A model generated the notes under the pieces. The model was not told where the DNA came from. It saw nothing but the letters and a program-made list of their open reading frames with translations, and searched no databases. Of a stretch of 64,000 nt of DNA, positions 34,486 to 42,969 are shown one piece after another. Location of the stretch: NCBI GenBank assembly GCA_919902505.1, contig CAKKRE010000007.1:43971-107970 (forward strand). The letters are read 5' to 3'. The position numbers and the translations under genes were made by a program. Within the stretch, counting starts at the first letter, position 1. The number at the start of each line of letters is the position of its first letter. Origin of the DNA: Nitrospiraceae bacterium (lineage in GTDB: Bacteria > Nitrospirota > Nitrospiria > Nitrospirales > Nitrospiraceae).

Positions 34486-34597
34486 ACTGGCGTGCTTTGC
34501 CGTATGGTGTAGGCTGATGAGCGTCATTCGAGCGCGGCGAATGACACAAGAGACAGCGGAACCGGAAAGCGCGAGGACCATTTCACAGGAGGCAGGC

Positions 34598-35569
34598 ATG
34601 CAAGAGCAGAAGGGTGCACAGAATCACGGGCGCAGTCGGTGCAAGACGGCGTCGTTGTTGGGCCTGACATTGGGGTTGGTTGTGGGCATGGGCCTCTCAG
34701 TAGAGGCGAAAACCCATGATGTCAAGATGACGGCGGTCGAGACGGACATCGTGATCGACGGAGGCGGCGAGAAGTATGCCGCCTGGACCTTCAACGGACA
34801 GTTCCCCGGTCCGGTGGTGCGGGTCACGGAAGGCGATATCGTCAACTTCACATTGACGAACCCGGCTACGAACAAGAATCCCCATGCAATGGATTTCCAC
34901 GCCGCGGAAGTCGATTTCCTGAAGAACTATCGGGCCGTCAATACCGGCGAGACGCACAGCTTCTCGTTCACGGCGAAGAAACCGGGGGTATTCTTCTACC
35001 ACTGCGGCGCTCCGCCCATGATTCAGCACGTCGCGCGGGGCATGTTCGGCGCGATCATCGTGGACCCCAAAGACGCCAAGGTCTGGCCGAAGGCGGACCG
35101 GGAGTACGTGTTGGTGCAGTCCGAATATTTCAAGAATCCGAACGACGTGCAGGCGATGTTCGACCGCAAGTACGACGGCGTGATGTTCAACGGCGGCATT
35201 TTCAAATATCATCCTTTCGTGACCGGCGGGGGAAAACTCGATGCCAAGCCGGGAGAGCGGGTGCGGATTTATTTCGTCAATGCGGGTCCGAACGAATTTT
35301 CTTCGTTTCACCCGATCGGCGAGATTTGGGACAACGTCTATGAAAGCGGCAATCCTGCAAACAATCTGAAGGGTGTGCAAACCTACGTGGTGGGACCGGG
35401 CAGCGCGGCCACCTTCGACGTGGTGGTGGAATCTGCCGGCGCCTACCCGCTGGTGACCCATTCACTCACGGGGGCGTTGCGAGGAGCCATTGCGGTGTTA
35501 CTGGCCGGACCGGATGCCAAGCCGGCGCCGTTGATGCCCATGGTGCCGTGGGAATTACCGGCGAAATAA
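34598..35569 (+). CDS. nirK: Copper-containing nitrite reductase (NirK-like multicopper oxidase)
   Basis: Signal peptide; NPHAMDFHAAEVDF, GVFFYHCGAPPMIQHVARGMFGAIIVDP, FSSFHPIGEIWDNVYESG align with NirK Cu-ligand regions; AGGAGG before ATG 34598 (ORF open to 34517). Confidence 0.85.
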   Translation: MQEQKGAQNHGRSRCKTASLLGLTLGLVVGMGLSVEAKTHDVKMTAVETDIVIDGGGEKYAAWTFNGQFPGPVVRVTEGDIVNFTLTNPATNKNPHAMDFHAAEVDFLKNYRAVNTGETHSFSFTAKKPGVFFYHCGAPPMIQHVARGMFGAIIVDPKDAKVWPKADREYVLVQSEYFKNPNDVQAMFDRKYDGVMFNGGIFKYHPFVTGGGKLDAKPGERVRIYFVNAGPNEFSSFHPIGEIWDNVYESGNPANNLKGVQTYVVGPGSAATFDVVVESAGAYPLVTHSLTGALRGAIAVLLAGPDAKPAPLMPMVPWELPAK

Positions 35570-35677
35570 CGCAAGTCGGTTCATCGATGTATCCGGCCGG
35601 CTCGAAGGGGTCGGCCGGATATCGCGAAAGAGACATCATGACCAATCAATTTGTCCAAGGCTTGTGGTTTTTAGGAG

Positions 35678-36031
35678 ATGCCGATGCCATTTCGTGGGAT
35701 GACGCGGTGCTGCTTGCTCCTGTCCGTCGGATGCCTAGCGAGCCCAGTCAATGCCGACACCTCACACGAGCGCGTGGCGCTCTTCTTGTCCGGCCAAGAC
35801 TGTCCCTCTTTCCGCCGGAGTCTCGCTGCGGAGTTGGCGCAGGTTCCCGGCGTCACGCGCGTGGAGCCGGAGAGCGTCCCTGATCATGTGCTGATCGATG
35901 TGGTCAGCGGCCAGGTCGCACCGGAAGACCTTCTGGCGGCCGCGCGCCGTCACGTACGCCCCGATACAGGTTGCCGGGTCGAGATCATGCAGTCCTGTAT
36001 TTCGGCCGGTCCCGTTTCGATGTCCAGGTAG
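35678..36031 (+). CDS. Small secreted protein, possibly HMA-like
   Basis: Signal peptide ending ...ASPVNA; ferredoxin-like pattern LSGQDCPSFRRSLAAELAQVPGVTRVEPESVPDHVLIDVVSGQVAPEDLLAAAR. Confidence 0.5.
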   Translation: MPMPFRGMTRCCLLLSVGCLASPVNADTSHERVALFLSGQDCPSFRRSLAAELAQVPGVTRVEPESVPDHVLIDVVSGQVAPEDLLAAARRHVRPDTGCRVEIMQSCISAGPVSMSR

Positions 36032-36110
36032 CCGGCGGTTGCGACGTTTGAACCGTTCGGCCAGACTAGGCTCCGCCTGTCCGACACCTTCTGCGAAGAG
36101 TACCGGCATC

Positions 36111-36722
36111 ATGCCCCACAAATGGATCGCCCTGTTGTGGAGCGCGATCGCAATCGGAGGCTGGTGTCTGGCATCGGCCGCGTCGCTGCGTGCCCAGGAG
36201 GCGATGCTCGAATTTCCCATCCGTCCCTTCAATGTCGATGTCATGCTTCGCCAGCAAACGTTCGCCCCGGACGACCGCGAGATCGGCGTGCAACTCGGGA
36301 TCACGGCGCTTCGCTACGGCAATGTGGAGGTCCGGACCATCTACCAATACTTCAGCATCCATTCCCAGGAATTCCGGACCGACCAACATTCGTTGTTTCT
36401 CAATCCTCGCTGGAACAACTTCATCGACATCCTGGATTTTCCCACACACAAACCGATCAGCCGCCTGCTCCGTCATATCCTGTTCGGTCCCTTGGAGGAT
36501 CGGGCGGTCCCGTACGTCGGGCTCCTGGCCGGAGGTGTGCTGCCTGGTCCGGGGAACCATGCGCCGGGCCATTTGATCGGAGGTCAGCTGGGCGTGCGAT
36601 TTCCTGTGGCACGTAGTCTGTCGGTCGATATCAGCGTGCAATATAGCCAGTACGGCGTGGATTTTCGCGGCGAGGCGGGGCAGGCGCAACAATGGGTCTT
36701 TCTCACAGGCGTTCGGTTTTGA
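36111..36722 (+). CDS. Predicted outer-membrane protein
   Basis: Signal peptide MPHKWIALLWSAIAIGGWCLASAASLRAQ; beta-barrel-like C-terminus ending in VFLTGVRF. Confidence 0.55.
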   Translation: MPHKWIALLWSAIAIGGWCLASAASLRAQEAMLEFPIRPFNVDVMLRQQTFAPDDREIGVQLGITALRYGNVEVRTIYQYFSIHSQEFRTDQHSLFLNPRWNNFIDILDFPTHKPISRLLRHILFGPLEDRAVPYVGLLAGGVLPGPGNHAPGHLIGGQLGVRFPVARSLSVDISVQYSQYGVDFRGEAGQAQQWVFLTGVRF

Positions 36723-37753
36723 TGGGGACGTCACGGGTTCGCTTGGGATGGATGGCGGTCCTCTGTCTGTGCCTTCCCGGGTGCGGGCTGTTGATCGACG
36801 CGGTCGAGCACGTCTGGCCCGTGTCAGGCAACAAGGTCGGTATCATCTGCGAACGTGAACGGGTGCAAGTCGGCCTCGCGATGGAGCCCTTTCGTCCGTT
36901 TGTGTTCCCGACGATCTGGACCGATGAAGGCGCTCGGGTCACCGGGCTCGACGTGGAACTGGTGCGGGCGATGACCGACGAATTGTCCCGACGGTGCGGA
37001 CGCGCGGTGACCCCTGTCTTGCACCTGGTGCGGTTCAGGGATTTGTTCCGGCTGCTGAATGAAGGGCATCTCGATTGGTTCATGTCTGCCGTGGCGATCA
37101 ACACACCAGCGCCGGCCCGGGCCGGTGTGGCCTATTCCCTGCCCTACTTTTACGGCGGTGGGATCAGCGGGATCACGACAAGTCCTGCGGTTCTTGAGCG
37201 AGTCCGCGCAAATGTTCTGGAGCAGGCGATTCATCCCAGTCCCGACCGGCTGGCTGCGACCAGCCATGCGCTGGACGGATTGACGATCGCGGTCCAGGAC
37301 GAAACCAGCGCCTATTATTATGCCGAGGCGAATCTGAGTCCCCGCCGGTTGATTCTCTGCGATTCGCTCCCGGCCGCGTTTGAGTATGCCGACTCTCAGG
37401 CAGAGCCACGCATCGACGTGATTCTCGGGGCGCAACCGGTGCTGGAGTATATGGTCAAACGGGTTCGTAAAGACTGGTCGCCGTTGATACGCGAAAACGG
37501 CCGACCGTTGTTTTTGACCAAGGCAGATTACGGCGTGGTCGTGGCCGAAGAGAGTTATCACCTACGCTGGTTGTTGAACGACCTGCTGTTGAAACTCGAT
37601 GAGTCGGGCCGGCTCCGTGAGATGCGAACCAGGTGGCTTGATGAGGAGTACGCCTTTCCTCGCCGGGCTTCTCTGGAGGGGTTGTCATTTGACGTGGAAC
37701 AGATGGCGACCCATTACGCGCAAGGGACCTGTCGCCTCAAGGTCGAGCCGTAA
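36722..37753 (+). CDS. Extracellular solute-binding protein, family 3 (lipoprotein)
   Basis: Lipobox LCLCLPGC; SBP_bac_3-like architecture (VTGLDVELVRAMTDELSRRCG...); start overlaps upstream stop. Confidence 0.7.
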   Translation: MGTSRVRLGWMAVLCLCLPGCGLLIDAVEHVWPVSGNKVGIICERERVQVGLAMEPFRPFVFPTIWTDEGARVTGLDVELVRAMTDELSRRCGRAVTPVLHLVRFRDLFRLLNEGHLDWFMSAVAINTPAPARAGVAYSLPYFYGGGISGITTSPAVLERVRANVLEQAIHPSPDRLAATSHALDGLTIAVQDETSAYYYAEANLSPRRLILCDSLPAAFEYADSQAEPRIDVILGAQPVLEYMVKRVRKDWSPLIRENGRPLFLTKADYGVVVAEESYHLRWLLNDLLLKLDESGRLREMRTRWLDEEYAFPRRASLEGLSFDVEQMATHYAQGTCRLKVEP

Positions 37754-37775
37754 CATCCCGGAGAGGAGAATAGTC

Positions 37776-38534
37776 ATGAAAACGTACCTGTTCTGCATCC
37801 TGGCGGCGGTCCTGTTGGTGCTCGCGCAACCGTCGATGGCCGGTGCGGTCGAACGGGCGGAGGCAGAAGAAACGGCGCGATTGTTGGCAAAGCTCCTGCA
37901 ATCCGGCCGCATGGTGATCGAACGGAATCAGGCGTTGATCGATGATCCCCACAAGGGTGAGAAAGGGTTCACGCCGGAACTGTTCGAGCAGCAACTCGTG
38001 CGGGAGTTTCTGGCCAAGACCGGGATCGATCTCACCGCGCTGCCCTCCGCGCCGGTGTCCATCCTCATCCCGCCGTTGGCGAAAGAACTCTTGCCTGCGC
38101 TCGTGCAGGCCAGCCGGGAAGTCGTGCGGGATGCTCAAGTCGTCATCAACCAGCGCGGCATCGGCTACAAGAATTTCATCCCGGCCACGTACGGGAGTCA
38201 GGCCTCGGCCCGCTTCTCCAAGTCGGCGCACGTGCGCCTGAAACAGACGGCCATCGAGCCCCGCAATCCGAAAAACGAGCCGGATGAATATGAGGCGTCG
38301 GTGCTGAAATGGCTCTCTGCCAGGCCACGCGCGGAAGCCTATGTCAGCGAGCTGACGGAAGAGGGGCGGACCTTACGGGTCGTCATGCCGATCTATTACG
38401 CCAAGGATTGCCTCGCCTGCCACGGCGAACCGAAGGGGGATCTCGATATTTCCGGCTATCCCAAAGAAGGGCACAAGGAAGGCGACCTTGCCGGGGCCAT
38501 CACCGTGACGGCCCCGCTGACGATCCGAAAATGA
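37776..38534 (+). CDS. DUF3365 (Tll0287-like) haem-binding protein
   Basis: Signal peptide; VVMPIYYAKDCLACHGEPKG c-type haem CxxCH; FIPATYGSQASARFSK typical of the family. Confidence 0.8.
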   Translation: MKTYLFCILAAVLLVLAQPSMAGAVERAEAEETARLLAKLLQSGRMVIERNQALIDDPHKGEKGFTPELFEQQLVREFLAKTGIDLTALPSAPVSILIPPLAKELLPALVQASREVVRDAQVVINQRGIGYKNFIPATYGSQASARFSKSAHVRLKQTAIEPRNPKNEPDEYEASVLKWLSARPRAEAYVSELTEEGRTLRVVMPIYYAKDCLACHGEPKGDLDISGYPKEGHKEGDLAGAITVTAPLTIRK

Positions 38535-38604
38535 GGCGGCATGCGTCGGTCGGGATTTTGAAAACAGGAACGAACACCGATTGCCGAACGGCGGTTGTCG
38601 ATTG

Positions 38605-38925
38605 TCAGGCCTGATTCGGCGCGACGAAGACCAGGACCTTTAGCCGTTGGGTCGTGTGATTCTTCACCCCATGCTCATCGCCTGCCGGGGCCATGGTGCC
38701 CTGGCCAGGTACCAGCACCTGCTTTTCTGAGCCGACCTGAAACGTCCCTTCCCCTTCCAGCACGATGTAGACCTTATCCTGCTCGCTGTGAATGTGGCCC
38801 TTCTGTTCCTGGCCCGGTTCAAAGCAATAGATGTCGCAAAAAAAACGCGGGGTCTGGAAGAGGTTATTCTTCTTCATCTTCTCGGAACTGAACTGCTGAA
38901 AATCTGAGAGCGTGAGTACCTTCAT
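38605..38925 (-). CDS. Cupin domain protein
   Basis: GQEQKGHIHSEQDKVYIVLEGEGTFQVGSEKQVLVPGQGTMAPAGDEHGVKN. Confidence 0.85.
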   Translation of the reverse strand: MKVLTLSDFQQFSSEKMKKNNLFQTPRFFCDIYCFEPGQEQKGHIHSEQDKVYIVLEGEGTFQVGSEKQVLVPGQGTMAPAGDEHGVKNHTTQRLKVLVFVAPNQA

Positions 38926-38942
38926 GTTGTGGGCTCCACGGG

Positions 38943-39845
38943 TCAGGATGAATGTGTGGTGTCCGGCGTGTGCAGGCGCGTGACGATACGGTCGACCGAG
39001 ATCAGGTGGCGCGAGAGCCCCAAGTCCTGCGCGGGGAGGCCCATCGCGAGGCCAAGCAGCTGCGGGAGATGCAGAATGGGAAGATTCAGCGCCGTCTTGA
39101 CGGCTTGCCCTGCCCGTTCCTGGTAAATGTCGAGGCTCATGTGGCAGAGCGGACAGGGGGTCACCATGAAGTCCGCGCCATGGTCCTTCGCGTCCTTCAT
39201 ATTGGTGCCGGCCATGGCCACCGCGATCGCTTCCTTCTCCAGAATGATAGGAAAGCCGCAGCACTTTGTCCGCCCTGCGTAGGCGACCGGTTCCCCGCCG
39301 ACGGCGCGAATAATTTTTTCGAGCGAGCTTGGATTCTCAGGATCGTCGAACCCCAGTTCCGAGGACGGCCGGAGCATGTAACATCCGTAGAAGGGGGCGA
39401 TACGAAAATTACGAAATGGAGATTGGACGGTGTCGGCCACGCGGGTGAGCCCGATATCCCGCACCGCGATCCAGAGCAGATGTTTCACCTGGACCCCGCC
39501 CCCGTAGCCGATGCCGTCTTGCGCGAGGATGGTATTCACCCGCTCCAGGGTGCCCGGTTCGTTCTTCAGGCGGCGGTTTGCCGCGCTCATCACCCCCTGG
39601 CAGGTGCCGCAGATGGTCATGATGTCCAGCCCAAGCCGCTCCGCCTGGGCGAAGGTTCTGGCGTTTAATGCAAGGGCCAGATCCGGATCGGCCTCCCCGA
39701 TCACGCCGGCGCCGCAACAGGAAGAGGCGGCGAGTTCGACGACCTCGATGCCTAAGCGGCCGACGATGGCCATCGTGGATTGATAGAGTTCGGGGGTGGC
39801 GCCTTTAGCTGCGCAACCGGGATAGAGGGCAAATTTCAGGGGCAT
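38943..39845 (-). CDS. CoB-CoM heterodisulfide reductase B-like / CCG-domain protein
   Basis: Two cysteine-rich CCG domains: PGCAAKG...ASSCCGAGV...CGTCQGV and YGCYML...KCCGFP...CPLCHMSLD. Confidence 0.88.
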   Translation of the reverse strand: MPLKFALYPGCAAKGATPELYQSTMAIVGRLGIEVVELAASSCCGAGVIGEADPDLALALNARTFAQAERLGLDIMTICGTCQGVMSAANRRLKNEPGTLERVNTILAQDGIGYGGGVQVKHLLWIAVRDIGLTRVADTVQSPFRNFRIAPFYGCYMLRPSSELGFDDPENPSSLEKIIRAVGGEPVAYAGRTKCCGFPIILEKEAIAVAMAGTNMKDAKDHGADFMVTPCPLCHMSLDIYQERAGQAVKTALNLPILHLPQLLGLAMGLPAQDLGLSRHLISVDRIVTRLHTPDTTHSS

Positions 39846-39954
39846 AGAGTGGGTCGCCTGTTCGTCCGGCCTGTCTTTCTCAACATAGCGTATTTCACCC
39901 CTCGATGAACAGACGGAATCGGGATTCTCTCGGGTGCGTGAGCCATAGGTAGGA

Positions 39955-40398
39955 TCAGGGAAGTTTTGAAACGGTCTCCTTATAGCTTTTCTTCAGGTCC
40001 TCGACGGCGGCGTTCATGTTGTCTTTCAGTTTGCTCCACGCCGAGCTGGTCGATTCATTCATCGCGTCGAGCTCTTTTCGCGCCTCGGCTTTTTTGTGTT
40101 CCAGCTCCTGAAGAGCCTTCTGCATTTCAGTGCGGGCTTCCGCGGAGGCGGCGTTGGTCTTCTTTTGGAGTTCCGCAATTTTGACCTGCATGTCGGTCAG
40201 TTCTGCCTGTACCGCCTTCTGGAAGGTCTCCTTTTGCTGAAGCGTATACTGTTTGGTCGCTTCGACGGCCTCCTTGGTATCCCGGATGACCCTGTCGGTT
40301 GTAGACGGTTGCGGCTGGTCTCCGGCGGTCGCCCGAGGGATGAGCGTGAGGGAGATGCCGATGATGCACAGAAACGCCAGCGTTCTAGCGACGGCCAT
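39955..40398 (-). CDS. Periplasmic coiled-coil protein
   Basis: Signal peptide MAVARTLAFLCIIGISLTLIPRATAG; remainder predicted helical, rich in K/E/A/Q. Confidence 0.55.
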   Translation of the reverse strand: MAVARTLAFLCIIGISLTLIPRATAGDQPQPSTTDRVIRDTKEAVEATKQYTLQQKETFQKAVQAELTDMQVKIAELQKKTNAASAEARTEMQKALQELEHKKAEARKELDAMNESTSSAWSKLKDNMNAAVEDLKKSYKETVSKLP

Positions 40399-40586
40399 GC
40401 GGTGACTCCTTGTTGTTTTCAGATGGGATGCAGCCATTCGGCCCAACGCGCTCACATTATACTGAATCTCCGATATGTTCTGTGCCCGTCGATCCCCTCC
40501 CGGACGGTTAAGGTTTTGGGAAGAATGAGCCGAAAAGGATCTACAAGGCAGACAATCCCGCAAGCTTGACGTGTGGTGTAAGCCCT

Positions 40587-41456
40587 ATGAGCGCTGAACT
40601 TCCCAAAGCGACGGACGTGGCCTCGACGGACGCGTTGGAACAGCATCTGATCGAGCGAATCCAGCAGGGCGCGATCGAACTCCCTCTCTTGCCTCAAGTG
40701 GCCTCCAGAATTTTGAGTATGGTCTACGATCCGGATGCGGAGGCGGCCAAGCTTGCCGCACTCATTCATCAGGACCAGGCCCTGGCAGCCCATGTCATCC
40801 GGATCGCCAACTCTCCGGCCTATATGACGCGCAATCCCGTCGTATCCTTGCAACATGCCGTCTCGATGCTGGGCATGAACCTGATGTCGGAACTGGCGTT
40901 CTCCGCTTCCATCAAAGGCAGTGCGTTCAAGGTGCCGGGGTGGGATGATGAAGTCAAGCGCCTCTGGCAGTATTCACTGGCAAGCGGCGCCTACGCCAAA
41001 GAAATTGCCCGCGTCCGCCGGTTCAACGTCGAAAGCGCCTATCTCTGCGGACTCCTGCACGGGATCGGCAAACCGGTGGTGTTGCAGACTCTGGTCGCGC
41101 TGGCCAAGGAGCAAAATCTCACCCTGACGCAGGAGGTGTTGCATCAACTCCTGCAAGGCTACTACATCCAGGTGGGCTTGCTCGTCGCCGAAGACTGGGG
41201 TCTCCCGCCGCCTGTCGTGGAATCGATCGGTTTTCACAGCGATTACCAGTATGCCAAGACGGCCAAGCAGGAGTGCATGACGACCTGTCTGGCCGGGCGA
41301 TTGGCCACCCATTTTCTTGATCCCGTGGGCTTCGATGAGGCGATGGTTCGCGAGCATGCAGTCTTTGCCGATCTGAACCTCTATCCTAAAGATATCGATG
41401 CGCTCTTGGCCCTGAAAGACAAGGTGCAAGCCGTCGTGGAGGCGATGCCGTTGTGA
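40587..41456 (+). CDS. HDOD domain signalling protein
   Basis: ELPLLPQVASRILSMVYDPDAEAAKLAALIHQDQALAAHVIRIANSPAYM...GLLHGIGKPV. Confidence 0.88.
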   Translation: MSAELPKATDVASTDALEQHLIERIQQGAIELPLLPQVASRILSMVYDPDAEAAKLAALIHQDQALAAHVIRIANSPAYMTRNPVVSLQHAVSMLGMNLMSELAFSASIKGSAFKVPGWDDEVKRLWQYSLASGAYAKEIARVRRFNVESAYLCGLLHGIGKPVVLQTLVALAKEQNLTLTQEVLHQLLQGYYIQVGLLVAEDWGLPPPVVESIGFHSDYQYAKTAKQECMTTCLAGRLATHFLDPVGFDEAMVREHAVFADLNLYPKDIDALLALKDKVQAVVEAMPL

Positions 41457-42874
41457 TGCCCCCCAATGCCTATGACATCGTGGTGGTGGGGAGCGGTCCG
41501 GCCGGCCAGAAGGCTGCCATTCAAGGCGCCAAGGCCGGCAAGAAAGTCGTCCTGATCGAACAGGAACAGGGCATCGGCGGCAACTGTGTGTACCGGGGCA
41601 CCATTCCGAGTAAGACGCTGCGCGAGACGGCATTGCAGTTCGAGCGTCTCAAGCGCTCGAGCGAAGTGTTCGAAGGACGGCTGCGGCTCGATGTGCCCAT
41701 GTCCGTGCTGCTGCACCGCCTGGATGAGGTGGTAAAGGCGCACGAGTGTTACATCGCCGACCAACTCACCCGCAACAGTGTGACCTATCGGCACGGACGT
41801 GCGCGATTCCTCTCGCCGCATGAAGTGGAATTGGAGACCATCGACGGCGCCTGCCAGGCCTTGCGGGCCGACACGATCGTGCTGGCGACGGGGTCCCGGC
41901 CGCGTTCGATTCCCGAAATTCCCGTCGATCATGAACATGTCCTGGACAGCGATTCGATCCTGTCGATGATCTACCTGCCTCGCTCGTTGACGGTCTTGGG
42001 CGGAGGGGTCATCGCCTGTGAATATGCCTCGACTTTTGCGCTGCTGGGAGTCGAAGTGACGCTCATCGACAGGGCCCAGCGTCCCCTGTCGTTCATGGAC
42101 GCGGAAATCGTCGAGGTGTTTCAGCGCAGCATCGAACGGCAAGGCGGACGGTTTTACGTGGGGCAGACCGTCAAGGAAGTGGCGTGGGACGGCGTGTCCT
42201 CCGTCGTCGTCAGGCTGGCGAACGGCATGGCGGTCAAGAGCGAAAAGATGCTGGTCGCGCTGGGGCGTCAACCGAACATTGAAGAATTGAATCTTGAGGC
42301 GGCCGGGCTCACGCTGGACGAGAAGGGCCGAATTCCCGTCAACGAATACGGGCAAACCCCCGTCCCGCATATTTTTGCCGCCGGCGACATGTTGGGTCGT
42401 CCTCCGGCCTTGGCCTCACAAGCGATGGAGGATGGTCGTCGGGCGGTCAGTCACGCCTTGGGCCTTCCAGTCGGCGACTCGCGCAATCAGGTGCCGATCG
42501 GGATCTATACCATTCCGGAAATCGCCTCCATCGGACTCGATGAGGAACAGGCCGCAGCCCGGTACCGTGGCCCGCTCGTGGGGCGCGCGCGGTTTACGGA
42601 AATCGCCAAGGGGCAGATCACGGGATCCTGCGACGGACTCCTGAAGCTGATTGCCGACCCGTCCGGTGAACGATTGCTCGGCGTGCAGATCGTCGGCGAG
42701 CATGCGACCGAATTGATTCACCTCGGCCAGATGGCCTTGCAGGACGGGGCGACCATCGACCGGTTCATCGATTCTATTTTCAGCTTTCCCACGTTTGCCG
42801 AAGGGTATCGCGTGGCCGCGCTCGATATTCTGGGCCAGCGCCGCAAGCGTCAGAGCACCACTCAAGCGGCCTAG
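41453..42874 (+). CDS. sthA: Si-specific NAD(P)+ transhydrogenase (soluble pyridine nucleotide transhydrogenase)
   Basis: YDIVVVGSGPAGQKAAIQGAKAGKKVVLIE...GGNCVYRGTIPSKTLRE (no CxxxxC redox disulphide). Confidence 0.9.
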   Translation: MMPPNAYDIVVVGSGPAGQKAAIQGAKAGKKVVLIEQEQGIGGNCVYRGTIPSKTLRETALQFERLKRSSEVFEGRLRLDVPMSVLLHRLDEVVKAHECYIADQLTRNSVTYRHGRARFLSPHEVELETIDGACQALRADTIVLATGSRPRSIPEIPVDHEHVLDSDSILSMIYLPRSLTVLGGGVIACEYASTFALLGVEVTLIDRAQRPLSFMDAEIVEVFQRSIERQGGRFYVGQTVKEVAWDGVSSVVVRLANGMAVKSEKMLVALGRQPNIEELNLEAAGLTLDEKGRIPVNEYGQTPVPHIFAAGDMLGRPPALASQAMEDGRRAVSHALGLPVGDSRNQVPIGIYTIPEIASIGLDEEQAAARYRGPLVGRARFTEIAKGQITGSCDGLLKLIADPSGERLLGVQIVGEHATELIHLGQMALQDGATIDRFIDSIFSFPTFAEGYRVAALDILGQRRKRQSTTQAA

Positions 42875-42969
42875 TCTCCCGCCCCCGCCGTCTTCCCCTC
42901 TTTGACCCCCAGGCCCTATGTGCGCTACTCTCCGGGGCGACCCGTAAGGTCACCGCTGGAGGGATCGTC

